The position numbers and the translations under genes were made by a program. DNA of 64,000 bases, taken from positions 186,001-250,000 of the forward strand of contig JAFEMH010001454.1 in assembly GCA_022495995.1 (NCBI GenBank), read 5' to 3'. The DNA is from Adenophora triphylla var. japonica. Its lineage: Eukaryota > Streptophyta > Magnoliopsida > Asterales > Campanulaceae. The notes beneath the pieces were generated by a model. It ran no database searches. It was not told where the DNA came from and was given only the letters and a program-made list of their open reading frames with translations. Positions 11,984 to 24,613 of this stretch are shown piece by piece (within the stretch, counting starts at the first letter, position 1; each line of letters starts with the position of its first letter).

Positions 11984-14900
11984 CACATTGAGCATCTTGA
12001 AAGGCTCGGTTTTCCAATTAGCCAAGAGTTGGCTACTGACATAATATTGAATTCATTGCCCAAAGGTTTTAGTAATTTCATAATGCACTATAACATGGGG
12101 GGCATGAATTAAAACCTTTCCGAGTTAGTTCAAATGTTGAATATTGCGGAAACCAATATTGTCGAGAAGAAAACCGATCAAGTGTTGATGGTTAACAAGG
12201 GGAAGGGTTTCAAGGGTAAGGGAAAGGCAAAGGTTGCCAATTCTAAGGCAAATGTTGCTAAACCCAAAGAGGCTGCCAAGCCTAAAGAGGCTAAGCCTAA
12301 GTCCCAAGAGGACGCAGTCTACTGCCATTGCAATGAGATTGGACATTGGAGGAGAAACTGCACAAAATACAAGGAAGCACTGAAGAAGAGCAAAGGTGTT
12401 GGTTCGACTTCAGGTATCTTTGTTATAGATATATTCCTATCTACTTCTAGTTCTTGGGTATTGGATACCAGATGTGGAACTCACATTTGTTTAAATGTGC
12501 AGGGTCTAAAGAACAGAAGGATGCTTGAAGAGGGTGAAGTGGACCTACGTGTGGGGAATGGAGCAAGAGTTGATGCATTAGCCGTAGGAACTTATGAAGT
12601 TACTTTACCTAGTGGACTAATACTTGTTTTGAACAATTGTTATTACGTTCCAGCTTTAAGTAGGAATATCATTTCGATTTCATGTTTGGATAATGAAGAT
12701 TTTAAATTTCTTATATGTGATAAGAAGTTTTCCATTTACAAGTGTGATATGCATTATTGTACTGCTGTTTCATTCAATGGCCTTTATATCCTTGATGTTG
12801 AAAATCGTGATAATGATGTCTATAACATTAACAAGAGATCTAAACCCAATGATGTAAACCACACTTACTTATGGCATTGTCGTCTTGGCCATATAAATGA
12901 GAAACGCATTTCTAAACTCCACAAAGATGGATTTTTAGACTCACATGATTATGAATCTTATGAGACATGCGAATCTTGTTTACTTGGCAAGATGACCAAG
13001 GACCCATTTACCAAAACTGGTGAAAGGGCTGGCGACTTATTAGGCCTCATACATACCGATGTGTGTGGACCTATGAGTAGCGATGCTAGGGGAGGATTTC
13101 GGTACTTCATAACATTCACTGATGATTATAGTAGATTTGGATATGTTTATCTAATGAAACATAAAAGTGAATCGTTTGAGATATTTCGAATATTTCAAAA
13201 TGAGGTGCAAAATCAACTTGGCAAAACTATTAAAGTACTTCGATCTGATCGAGGTGGTGAATATTTGAGCCAAGAATTTGACAGTCATCTTAAGAAATGT
13301 GGAATCATTTCAGAACTCTCTCCACCCGGAACACCACAATGGAATGGTGTGTCTGAGAGGAGGAATAGAACTTTGTTGGACATGGTTCGTTCTATGATGA
13401 GTCAAGTTGAGCTTCCTTTATCCTTTTGGGGACATGCACTAGAAACTGCTATTTTCACTATAAACAGAGTTCCTACCAAATCGGTTCAAAAGATCCCATA
13501 TGAGATGTGGCATGGAAGAAAACCTAGTTTGTCTTTCATGAAGATTTGGGGTTGCGATGCATATGTCAAGAAGTTAACTTCTAACAAGCTAGCACCTAAG
13601 TCTGATAAATGTGTTTTCGTGGGTTATCCTAAGGAAACCAATGGATACTATTTCTACAACCGAAACGAGAACAAAGTATTTGTTGCTCGAAATGGTACTT
13701 TCTTGGAAAAGGAGTTTCTTCGCAAAGGAACCAGTGGGAGTAAAATATATCTCGAATAAATTCGAGAACTCGAAAACAACATTGAACCAATGATAGAGAC
13801 GCCAATTTCACAAGTAGTTGTGAAACCGGTTCAAGATGCACAAGTTCTTCGCCGAAGTGGTAGGTCACGATCCGAACCCGAGAGTTATGGATTTCTCGTT
13901 ACAGAAAGTGATGAAGTGGTGTTAATCGAAAACGATGAACCTATTTGCTATCAAAAGGCGATGTCCGCTCCTGATTTGAAAAAATGGCAAGAGGCCATGA
14001 AGTTTGAATTACAATCCATGGCTGATAATCAAGTTTGGAACTTGATTGATCCACCCGAAGGTGTAAAAACCATAGGGTGCAAATGGGTCTTCAAGAAGAA
14101 GACCGACATGGATGGGAAGGTGCACACCTATAAGGCTAGGCTTGTATCTAAGGGATATAGGCAGATTCATGGCATCGACTATGATGAAACCTTTTCGCCT
14201 GTAGCTATGCTTAAGTCTATTAGAATTTTAATTGCCATAGCCGCATATTATGACTATGAGATATGGCAAATGGATGTCAAGACAGCTTTCCTTAATGGAA
14301 ATTTACTTGAGGATGTATACATGATACAACCTGAAGGTTTTGTCAGTCCAGAAAATTCTAACAAGGTGTGTAAGTTGTAGAAATCCATTTATGGATTGAA
14401 GCAAGCTTCTAGGAGTTGGAATCTACATTTTGATGAAGCAATCAAAAAGTTTGGCTTTATCAAGAACGAAGATGAACCTTGTGTATACAAGAAAAAGTTT
14501 GGCTTTATCAAGAACGAAGATGAACCTTGTGTATACAAGAAAATTAGTGGGAGCGTAGCACTATTTTTAGTGTTGTATGTCGACGATATCTTACTCATTG
14601 GAAATGACATTCCTGCACTACAGACTGTCAAGTCTTGGTTGGGAAACTGCTTTTCAATGAAAGATATGGGCAAAGCTACATATATCCTTGGTATCAAGAT
14701 CTATAGAGATAGATCTAAGAGGATGATTGGTTTAAGTCAAAGTACTTACATTGACAAGGTTCTTAGAAGATTCCAAATGGAAAATTCTAAAAGAGGAAAC
14801 TTGCCAATGTTGCATGGTGTATCTCTTAGCAAGACTCAAAGTCCTAAGACTAATGATGAGCGAAAGAGAATCAATGGTATTCCATATGCTTCGGCAATTG

Positions 14901-15562
14901 GGTCTATCATGTATGCTATGTTATGTACTAGACCCGATGTCTCGTGTGCTCTAAGCATGATGAGTAGGTACCAATCGGATCCCGACGAACCACATTGGAT
15001 AGCAGTCAAGAATATTCTCAAGTACTTACGAAGAACTAAGGATGTATTCCTGGTTTTTGGAGGAATGGAAGAAGATCTTGTAGTGAAAGGCTACACAGAT
15101 GCTAGCATCCAAACCGATAAGGATGATTTCAGATTGCAGTCTGGATTTTTGTTTACGCTGAATGGAGGCACTGTGAGTTGGAAAAGTTCCAAGCAAAGTA
15201 TCGTCACTGATTCTACAACAGAAGCTGAGTACATAGCGGCATCTGATGCAGCTAAGGAAGCAGTTTGGATCAAAAAGTTCATTAGTGATTTGGAAGTCGT
15301 TCCAAGCATCAAAGATCCTATTGAACTTTACTGTGACAACAACGGTACCATTGCACAAGCAAAGGAACCAAGGTCACATCAGAGATCCAAACACATACTT
15401 CGACGTTTCCACATTATTCGAGAGATATGTGAAAGGGAAGACGTAAAGATATGCAGAGTAGACACTGATAACAACGTGGCGGACCCATTAACTAAGGCTC
15501 TCCCGCAAGTTAAGCATGATGGTCATGTTAGGTCCATGGGTATTCGATACATGGGAGATTAG
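11984..15562 (+). pseudogene. copia gag-pol polyprotein, truncated, three in-frame stops
   Basis: All in one frame. Gag end (HIEHLERLGFPISQELA) is followed by a knuckle near 12320 in which the first Cys position is Tyr (YCHC...GHWRRNC). The protease motif reads LDTRCGTHIC, so the usual DTG is DTR. Integrase HHCC (WHCRLGH ... CESCLLGK) and all three acidic residues (IHTD, RSD, GVSE) are present. RT has YVDD near 14580; RNase H has YTDAS and STTEAEYIA. Stops are TAA 12110-12112, TAA 13757-13759 and TAG 14378-14380. Two lost protease and knuckle residues plus the stops mean it cannot act alone. Length and similarity suggest a fairly young copy. Confidence 0.92.
14444..14539 (+). repeat. Exact 48-bp in-frame tandem duplication inside copia RT
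   Basis: 14444-14491 and 14492-14539 are identical and add 16 residues (KFGFIKNEDEPCVYKK-type segment) just before the YVDD motif. It keeps the frame. Confidence 0.95.
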
Positions 15563-15582
15563 GCCTAGTGCAAGTGGGAGTC

Positions 15583-16919
15583 TGTTTGTGTTATGCCCTA
15601 GGCCTATAGTTGATAGACTTATGTGTTGACATTATTTATTATTATATGAAAGGTTTATTATTTGATTATTATATGTTTTGCATATTTATCTGAAATAATC
15701 TCCGTCCCTAATTATTATGTGAATAATTAGTATAAATATTAATGGATAATCATATGATGATTATATGCATAGAGATGCACATTAAATTTATGGGTACTTG
15801 TTAGAGAACAAGTGACTGGACTTGACCCATATGAGATTTATGTCATGGTCAAATATCATAATTAAATCTCATAAGGTTACTTCATTTAGTCCCTAGACCT
15901 GAGACTATCATGACCTTACATATGATGAAAGCCATGTTTGATTTTAGCCAAACGATATCTTAACACAATATTTATAAAGGCTATCTTTGGCATGATCGGA
16001 TTCATGATGGGAAGGATGATAAGTCAAGATGGAATTTGTCCCTCGAAAGAGAGATGTCTTGCTTGGGCCCCTCGATGAGTGATAATGATGAAAGTGTATG
16101 GCCATACCCCAATGCGATTGGATTATCATTATACTCGGAATCAAGAAAGCATTGAACAAAGACATGTTGACGAGGACCATGACTTGTGTTCAATATAACA
16201 TCGTGAGACAAAGGGAGAAATGGAAGTGTACCATTGGAAATGTGAACTCTTACGTTATATTATTTGGGTAGACATAATAGCTTGCTAGAGTCCGCTTATG
16301 TCTTATGAGAGTCGATATGATCGAGCTCATTGCCAACATAATATAATCCTATTGGGTCACACACAACTAGAATGAATTGATTAAACCAGAGGAAGAATGA
16401 TTGAGAGAATCCTGATGTGGCTTAAGACATCGCGCGACAGAACTTGTCCATGGGACTCGTCTGGTCGTGCGACACTTTAAGCCACAGAGGCATTTTCAGA
16501 CTAGTTTCCTAATTTGATAAGGAAACAAATATTAATGCTAAAGTATTATAAATATAACAGTCTGTCAACCCTAAATAGCTAGCCGAATTTCTGAAAAGAA
16601 AATCACAACATATATTCTCAATATTCTTCAAGGTTTAAAGGATCTAGCAATCATCAAGAAATCGTTCTTGGTTCATTTGAAGGTGTGGATACCAAAAGAG
16701 GGTCTTCGTTCATTCAACGATCAAGGCCTAGAGTCCGAAGCTTGTATTCAGAATCACATCAATACATCGTTCGATAGCTCAAGAACGAAAAGCATTCAAG
16801 GTTGGTTATTTCTATCTCATAGGATTTTCAAGTTAATTGTATAGAATGGATCCTAGGCTCTTAGGTTTTATGTTAATAGATGCTTAATTCCGCTGCGCAT
16901 GGACCCGTAAAACCCAACA
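15583..16919 (+). repeat. 3' LTR of the copia element
   Basis: Starts TGTTTGTG right after the polypurine tract and ends CCCAACA. A TATA-like TATTATAAATATA lies near 16545-16557. About 90-120 bp upstream sit two GC palindromes, ATCGCGCGACA (16429-16439) and GTCGTGCGAC (16464-16473), like those in the Ty3 LTRs here. No 5' LTR is present for comparison. Confidence 0.8.
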
Positions 16920-17345
16920 CGTTCAACATTCAATTCCTTCATTTGTGTGTGCATTGTTTGTGGCATTATATGTATATAAATTCGTTTAGTGCTTTGCTTT
17001 ATTCCCTCCCCTTCCTTTGCTTCCTGTTTGTTTTGCTTGGGGCTGAGATATTGTTTTGATGCTTGGAGGCTGGGGCTCAGTTTGCTTGGGTTTTCTGGAA
17101 TTGTGGCTGATTCTGTCATGCGACAGAAGCTGCCACCTCAATCCTGGGTCGTGCGACAGGATCAGCCACCCTACAGAGAATGTTTTGTTCTACCTGGTTG
17201 TGATTGTGGGGCAGTCCCCATGATCAAATTATTGATCCTTGATTATTGTGCTCTGTGGGGGGTGTGTGTGTGTGTTATTTTCCTTCATTCCCTTTTCCAA
17301 ATAATAAAAAAAAATCATTTTTCGCAAAATAAAGGAATTTAGTCA
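16920..17345 (-). repeat. LTR fragment similar to LTR L
   Basis: The first about 90 bp (GTTCAACATTCAATTCCTTC, GTGTGTGCA..., TTTAGTGCTTTGC) match 26032-26120. Two palindromes follow, GTCATGCGACAG (17116-17127) and GTCGTGCGACAG (17149-17160). No ORF. The copia 3' LTR ends at its left edge, so the copia element probably inserted into, or was joined to, this LTR. Confidence 0.55.
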
Positions 17346-18172
17346 TCTGCACACTACTTCACATGGATCTAGAATCCTCGGGTGCGATTGACGGCATCGC
17401 GGACGGTGATGTAATTCGCCTACGCTTGAGTGCCTAATGTCAAACCTATCCCCCTAGCACATCATAGGTGGCGCCACACTTTAAAGCTTACCCAACGGTT
17501 GGTTTTTGACAAGCCATTTTTTCAAATACACTAAAATGAATTGTTTCAAAATTTATAATAGGCTTTCGTACCTACCCCAAAACCTAGCACGTGTGGGCAT
17601 GTTGCCATCGCAACACGGTTTCACGAAAGGACATGTCGTTCCCACGGCATGTTCTAACGAGAGATCATGTCGCTTTGTCAACGTGCACCGACGAGAGGTC
17701 ATGCCGGATTTTTCCTTGAATTTCTTCAGGAATACCCGTCATGCTGCCCAAATTTCCCCAGAAATTGGGATTGCTCGTCCGTCCCATAAATGCTCTGGTT
17801 TTATTTAGGTATCATTGCCTATTATTAATTTTTAATCAATACATTTGGTGTATTTTTGAATGATGTGTTCCCTAGGTTCCCCCGAGGTCTAGATTGCGTG
17901 AATAAAGGTTTCCCCCTTTTCCAACCGTCTCTAGGATTTAAAAGACACCGATTTCTACTTGAACACTAATAAGATGTTGCATGAGTCCATCTCCTTCCGT
18001 ACTCCTCCCTCTCCCATACCATCTAAAAGTTCTCTATCCTCCACCTTATACTTGCTCTCTCCTCTCCAATTATGGCAAGTTGGGTGTGCACTCCGGCTCC
18101 CAGTGTTCGTTTAGCTCGCGTCTTGAGGCAGTTGCAGTGTCAGCAGAGCTTGCATACGATTCAATTTCAGAG
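17346..18172 (+). other. Leader region upstream of K gag
   Basis: No gene. The stretch CCCCTTTTCCAACC near 17915 matches the conserved leader block of A, E and H in reverse. At 17620-17725 three imperfect units share CGAGAGGTCATG-like text. A GTGGCGCCAC near 17470 could be a decayed PBS/U5 motif, but I cannot call a PBS. Confidence 0.45.
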
Positions 18173-20062
18173 ATGTCTAGTGCGGAAAAGGATATGACTA
18201 CTCAATTTGAGGGTTCATCTGCCATGGGTCAACAAGGCATGCATGAACTGTCCATGGAAGAGATGAAGGCTAATTTGGAAGCTGCTCTAGTTAGAGAGCG
18301 TGAGTCCCAGTTACTCATTCAAGCCGCCAAAGCTAGAGAAGAGGCAGCACATTCTATGTTGGTGGAAACAATGAGAAGCCGTGGTATTGCCATGATCCGA
18401 CGTGCTGATGGGACTTATGAGGAGGTTACTGATGCCAAAGAATTTGATGTCGAGACCAGGAATGTCTCCCTTCCTCACTTTGCTCCAAAATATCATCAAG
18501 TTCTGAGTCTTGGTATGCAGTCAAACCCTCAAGCAAGTTTTGGTTTAGTTGGAGGGCTACAGCCGACCTTCCATGATTTGGCCTCCTCACCAATTCTCAA
18601 TGCTTCTGTACCTCTAAGCCAATTTGGGTCCCAACTTCCGAACAGTCAGGGCGGGTTGTTTCCGAGTCCTCAGTATCAACAAGGTCAGTTTCATGGTCCT
18701 TACTCCCAAGGTAATCCTCAATATCAAAGTCATCACTCTTACTTTGGGAATCAGTTCAGCCAAGATGGATTTCTGTAGCTCCCTGCTAGCCAGCCCCAAT
18801 CTCAGGGATGTCAGTCTCGGCCTTTAATGGGTTTAGCTTTTGGAATTGGTTCATCATCTATGCAATATCCGGGGTCAACTCCTTGCATGCCCGCCGGTGC
18901 TTTTCCGCAGAATCAGAATTCCCCAACCGGTCAGTTTAATCATTTGCCAGCTCCAGCATCTGGGTCAGTTCAGCCGTCTTTCTTCCAATCAGCCAGCTTT
19001 GAACCTTTTTCAACTATCACTCCCGCTCTTCCTCAGCTTTCGAGGATGACCCCAGAGTTGGTTGCGTTATTAAAGCAGATGCAGTAGCAAATTGACAAGT
19101 TGACGGCAGGATCAGGTGGACTTAAGGTTGTTGATCCAAGGCAAGTAGAGCCTCTCCCTTATAAGTTCAAGATGCCCAAAATACAATTTGATGGCTCGGC
19201 ATGCTCGAAAACTCATGTGGACACATATGTGATGACTATGGGGGCAATGGGTTGTACTCCCGAGTTTATGGCTCAGCACTTCCATCTCACACTCAAGGGA
19301 CCTGCTTTGACATGGTTTCTGACGCTTAAGCCAGAAGCTCGAGCTACTTGGAGTCAGACCACTGAGGCTTTTCTTGAAAAGTACCATGGGAACCTTGAAT
19401 GGCGCACAACCAGGGATGACTTGGTCGGTATGATTCAGAAACAAGATGAGTCAATCACCGAGTTCTATAAGAGGTGGAACGCTAAGCTGAATGAGCTATC
19501 TGAGCCAATCCCTTTGCAGGACCAAAAGGACATCTTTCTATCATGTGTGAAGCCAGTTCTTCGTGAAGCTATCGGAAGTGGTTAGTATCCTGACTTGAGG
19601 GAAATGGTAGGCATAGGAGCCCACAGCGAAAACAGACTCTTTAACCTTGCATCAAACACCAATGTTGGCAATAATGGTGGATTTCGACACAGAGCGACAA
19701 CTCCAGCGGCCCCTAAAGCAAAGGAGACGTCTATCGACAACAATGTCAATAATCTACAGGCAAGGGACCAGAGAAAGCAGCAGTTTCCACCCCGTAAGCA
19801 GTATCAGTTTGATGATCTCGGAATGACAACCAAAGAGGCCTTCAACGGATTGGTTCGAAAGGGAATGATCAGGCCACTTGATAACTACAACCCCACCAAA
19901 CCCAATCCGAAATTGGATCATAGCAAATATTGCCAATATCACCAATATCTGGGCCACATCACCAATGACCGCGTCCCTTTGAAGAAGGCCATTCAAAGAC
20001 TTGTTGATGATGGAAAGGTTGAGAAGGCTCGCCCCAATGTTGCCGCCAATCCTCTTCAGTGA
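18173..20062 (+). pseudogene. gag of element K, one frame with three TAG stops
   Basis: Starts at ATG 18173 (MSSAEKDM). Order: a Glu/Ala-rich coiled segment (ANLEAALVRERESQLLIQA), a Gln/Pro-rich low-complexity region, the gag core (PKIQFDGSACSKTHVDTYVM; ITEFYKRWNAKLNELSEPI), an FNGLVRKGMIRPLDNY module, and a knuckle YCQYHQYLGHITNDR in which the last Cys is Arg. TAG stops at 18776, 19085 and 19583 lie in the same frame; with CAG or TGG there the ORF would be open to TGA 20060. All three fit C-to-T decay. No protease follows. Confidence 0.85.
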
Positions 20063-23000
20063 TATCAGCAGAAGTCCAGAGGCTATCCCACCCGAAGACG
20101 GAGAAGTCAGTCAGTCAGTTCCATAGGTTCTAGAGTGTCTTTTATGTGGTCATGAGTCTGTCAAGTCCATGTTATGAGTTCTTCAGTAATAAAAGTCTTT
20201 ATTTCTTTTCTTGCTAGACTCGAGGCATCACTTGCACACCCACGTTACACTCAATTGAAATGGTTTTATTCTAGATGATCACTTATGCTGCTCAATTACT
20301 AATGCATTGAAATAACTAATATTTAAATTGATCTGAGTGAGAAAATCGACCGATATCTTTCCCAAATTGGGGCTTATCAACTCCCCATCTTGCATCTCAT
20401 ATGCTCACATCTCTTCCATCATCCTCACCATCTTGTTGCTTGATGAATTTTCATGAATCTTCCTCAATCAAGCTTAAGCAAGCAGTGAAGACTTAATCTC
20501 GTTTAGATCATCCGGTATGGACTGCGGCTGAAACCTTTCACCCATAGGGAAACCATTACCTCACCCTCACTAAACAATACCCTTTCATTTCAAGATCGGT
20601 GTGTTTTGAAACCCCGTTTAGCCATCATCTATTCTCCATGCTAAGAGAAGTCCAAGCAAGGCCAAGAAGTCAGCTTCGAGAGTCGGCGACGCATAAAATA
20701 CTCAAGTTATCAAAAGAAGGACCTTAGATCCTCACAATTCATCAAGAATCCTCAACTTCTCAAGAAGCGTTTCAAAAGAAGGACTTTAGATCCTCACCAT
20801 TCAGCAAAAGTTCCCGACTTCTCAAAGAAGCTCTCCAATGTTCAAAAGGAGCCTGAATTCTCACAAGTTCACAAAAGTTCTCAATAGCTTGGATTTTCTC
20901 TCACCAACACCTTCCAAAACCAATCCCAAGCCGTCCTCTCGATTTTAGAGGATATTCCCATTACCATTATCCTTGCCCTTGGCAAAGCCAATTTTGACCT
21001 CTCATCCTCAGAGGCAATCAATTCCCTCACCTTAGAAATCCCAAACATATCCCTAAAAGCCAACCTCTCATCTTTAGAAGTTCAGTCAGCAAAAAGTCCA
21101 GCCGACCTCTCATCTTAAGAGGTCATGACAATTATTTTTCCAAATCACCCGATGGCCGATTGAAACCCTGAAACCCAGCCGCAATTCCTACCGGATAGCA
21201 GTTTCATTCCAATATCGTCGAGATCTAAATCAAATTATTTGCTTTATTGCTTGCTTAAATCAGAGCCAAATCCATCTCACTTTAAGATCATCAATCAAAG
21301 ATTGTGCAAATTCAAATCATTCATTCGACTCTTCATTTGAGCATATTTCATTTCTCCTCCGCAAACACTTGTCGTGGATGTCCCACTGGGGCTTCGCATC
21401 CGTGTCTTTCATTAATATTCCAAAGAGATACGTTTTTCAACTCCCCAATCCTCAAAGACTCTCTCCAATCTGGATAAGCCCGAACTACGGCGACCTGAGC
21501 TCCTCGCCAGGAGGGGAACGTAGGCAACCATAATTGGTCCGGTCGAAATCACAAACAAATCTCAGAAAATCTAGTCTCCTCAAGGACCGTTCCTATACAC
21601 TTTCCATCCTTCCGAGTTTGATTCTAGATATCAGTTGGTTTTCTCCTTGCGATTAATCAAAAATATTTGTTCATATCTGGATTAGTGTTTGAATAATCCG
21701 AACATCAATAAAGGGTCTTAAGCATCCTTGTGATCATCACGAATATGATAAGTTTTCAAGTGTCTCGACAAGTCTTCTCTTTCTACACCATAGGGAGATA
21801 GAGCCAAACACTGTCTTTCTGTCAGCAGGGGCTTCCATACACTTTTCCACACCTTGTGATACTTATACTCTCCCAAAAGAGTCAAACCCAAAAGCGAGTG
21901 TGTCACAGAATCGGGATCCATTCCCACCCTCAAAAGATGTGCCCCTGCACATAAACATTTCCGAGTCTTGTCCAGTGACTGATTGACTGCGGTTTGAAAT
22001 GATGGGTTGCCTCCTCGGCCATAAGATGACTCTGTCTGGAATAAGGCTGCATTAAACCTCTTCAAGCTGGGGCTTTGCTATGCCGTTCTCTCAGGACCAC
22101 ATTCCCTTCGGGTTTGCCTCGCATTATCAACTGGGGCTTCACCAAGCCGGGTTCATTCTCTGCATTTTCTGTGCTGCTTGCCGTCACAAGCGCGCAGTGC
22201 ACATTTGTTCTCACCAGCAACAATCAACCTACTGCAACCAGTACTCCAGGGAGCGCCCCCGACTTGCCTGGGCTGCACCATATCATCACTCATAAATTTC
22301 CCCACCTCATGGGAGAGGGTCCACCCCATTCATCATCATATAAACACGTTTGTTCCATATACAGTCCATCATATCACAACTACTACATACATATCTGCTC
22401 GTCAAGCCGTGTAAAATCCTCACTTCTTTTCCATCCCCAGCTGAGATGGACTCGTGCAACAAAAGATTAATAATGCATAAGCAAAAATCAAAGTCAAATA
22501 AAATGCAAATTTCCTAGAATGTTGTGTTCCCCCCATAGGGTACAATAATCAAGTGATCATAATTTGATCGTGAGGACTGCTCCTCGAATCACAATCTTGG
22601 ACAAAGATTTCAAATCCTGCAGGTGGCATACCCCGCTTTTATCATCTTCATCAGGCCCGTCATCTTCGGACTCATCAGCATCATCTGAAAGAGCCTTAGT
22701 TGCCTCAGTCTCCAAGCAATGCTTGTAAAAAAAAAAGAGCTCCAGTTGTCTCAATATCCAAGCAATAATGCTCATCAGCCTCAGCGACATCAAGACATGT
22801 TCCACACGATGAGTTATCATCCTCATGGACAAATCATCATCAAATGCCCATTCTCATGGGCACACCTTCATCAAGGCCTGTGTGCACTGACATGTCTTCA
22901 TCAAAGTCCCCACAAGTGGATGAAAAATCATCAAGCAAAAGACCATCACTGGCACGGCAAACCAGCCACTCTACAACAAGCAATGGTATAAGACCCTCTG

Positions 23001-23157
23001 GCAGCCATGATCATCCGCAGTTGTAGCTTAAGACCCTCCAGCCGCTACAACCCTCCACAATCATTAGTCGTAGCATCAGTCCCTCCGGCAGCTACAGGTG
23101 AGCACAGCACACCACAGGTATGAACATATATCTCTTTCAAGCTACAGATCATCATGT
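20063..23157. other. Non-coding interior of element K
   Basis: No convincing gene. 20180-20330 and 21360-22070 match F (39600-39720 and 38560-38960) in reverse. 20700-20880 holds loose repeats of 'agaaggacyttagatcctca'. A minus-strand acidic stretch at 22557-22830 (SDDADESEDDGPDEDDKSG) may be a remnant of the PMD protein's acidic tail; this is weak. Around 22980-23110 'agaccctc' and 'gcagctaca' recur. Confidence 0.5.
21481..21553 (-). other. Pseudoknot-like motif, type 1 (copy in K)
   Basis: On the minus strand: GACC with GGTC, ACCAATTATGGT hairpin, CTACG with CGTAG, and an inner CTCCT with AGGAG that differs from the CCCCTT/AAGGGG of A. Confidence 0.55.
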
Positions 23158-24415
23158 CCTTATTTTCAAAATCGGTTCGAGACACCATAGTTCTCACGTT
23201 ATTTTCAAATCGGTTCGAGACACCGTAGGTCTCACAACATATTCAAATCGATTCGAGACACCGTAGGTCTCGCGTCATTTTCAAAATTAGTTCGAGACAC
23301 CATAGGTCTCACTTCATTTTCAAAAAGAGGTTCGAGACACCGTAGGTCTCTCAACATTTTCAAATCGGCTCAAGACACCGTAGGTCTCACAACATTTTCA
23401 AAATCGGTTCGAGACACCGTAGGTCTCACAACATTCTCAAAATTGATTCGAGACACCGTAGGTCTCACAACATTTTCAAATCGGTTCGAGACACCGTAGG
23501 TCTCACAACATTTTCAAAATCGGTTCGAGACACCGTAGGTCTCACAACATTTTCAAAATCGGTTCGAGACACCATAGGTCTCACAACATTTTCAAAATCG
23601 GTTCAAGACACCGTAAGTCTCACATTATTTTTAAATCGGTTCGAGACACCATAGGTCTCACAACATTTTAAAATTGGTTCGAGACACCATAAGTCTCGCG
23701 TCATTTTCAAATCGGGTGGAGACACCGTAGGTCTCGCGTCATTTTCAAATCGGTTAGAGACACCGTAGGCCTCACATCATTTTATAATTGGGTGGAGACA
23801 CCGTAGGTCTCGCGTCATTTTCAAATCGGTTCGAGACACCGTAGGTCTCACAACATTTTAAAATTTGTTCGAGACACCATAGGTCTTGCGTCATTTTCAA
23901 ATCGGGTGGAGACACCGTAGGTCTCGCATCATTTTCAAATCGGTTCGAGACACCGTAGGTCTCACATCATTTTAAAATCGGGTGAAGACACCGTAGGTCT
24001 CGCGTCATTTTCAAATCGGTTCGAGACACCGTAGGTCTCACATCATTTTCAAATCGGTTCGAGACACCGTAGGTCTCGCGTCATTTTCAAAGCGGTTCGA
24101 GACACCGTAGGTCTCACAACATTTTCAAATCGGTTCGAGACATCGTAGGTCTTGCGTCATTTTCAAATTGGTTTGAGACACCGTAGGTCTTGCGTCATTT
24201 TCAAATCGGTTCGAGACATCGTAGGACTCGCGTCATTTTCAAATCGGTTCGAGACACCGTAGGTCTCGCGTCATTTTCAAAATCGGTTCGAGACACCGTA
24301 GGTCTTGCGTCACTTTCATTTCGGTTCGAGACACCGTAGGTCTCGCGTTACTTTCATTTCGGTTCGAGACACCGTATGTCTCATGTCATTGTCACTTCGG
24401 TTCGAGATGCCGTAC
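23158..24415 (+). repeat. Tandem array, 37-39 bp unit, about 33 copies
   Basis: Consensus parts: GGTTCGAGACACCGTAGG then TCTCRCRWCATTTTCAAATC. Each unit holds the inverted repeat GAGAC-ACCGTAG-GTCTC. Two main variants alternate (CACAACATT and CGCGTCATT). Units stand head to tail without spacers. It lies just before the 3' LTR of K, as in other elements whose 3' untranslated region seeds satellite-like arrays. Confidence 0.95.
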
Positions 24416-24432
24416 ACTCTCACTTGTTCCCA

Positions 24433-24500
24433 GAACTACGATCGGCTTGATTCCCTCCTAGAAATACGTAGGAATCCTTTCTCCAAAGGTCCAGTCATCC
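24433..24500 (-). other. Pseudoknot-like motif, type 2 (copy in K)
   Basis: On the minus strand: CCTTT with AAAGG, then CCTACGTATT, AATCAAGCC and CGTAGTTC. One helix (GGCT/AGCC) is weakened compared with E and F. Confidence 0.45.
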
Positions 24501-24599
24501 AATCTCACCAGTCATCGTCCAACCATCCGCCGTATCCCCAACCGCTCATTGGGATTGGGTTTTCTTTTATCGACAATCTCACTTTTCCAATAAGTGACG

Positions 24600-24613
24600 T
24601 TGCCGAGGGGCTC
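24600..24613 (+). other. Polypurine tract of element K
   Basis: TTGCCGAGGGGCTC directly before the LTR start TGTAAGTATG. F (minus strand) has CCAAGGGGCTTC and E has CCGAGGGGCTAC at the same place. Confidence 0.7.

Larger units (their letters stand above)
11984..16919 (+). mobile_element. Ty1/copia element, 5'-truncated, with 3' LTR
   Basis: The 5' LTR and first part of gag are missing; sequence begins mid-gag directly after LTR fragment M. The remaining gag-pol is in one frame with only three stops, followed by a polypurine tract CAAGTGGGAG (15571-15580) and the 3' LTR. Domain order protease, integrase, RT, RNase H identifies Ty1/copia. Confidence 0.9.

Noticed and set aside
23158..24415. 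Regular 37-39 bp repeats that look like a CRISPR array
   Set aside because: Units are contiguous with no unique spacers, and the context is a plant retrotransposon 3' region.
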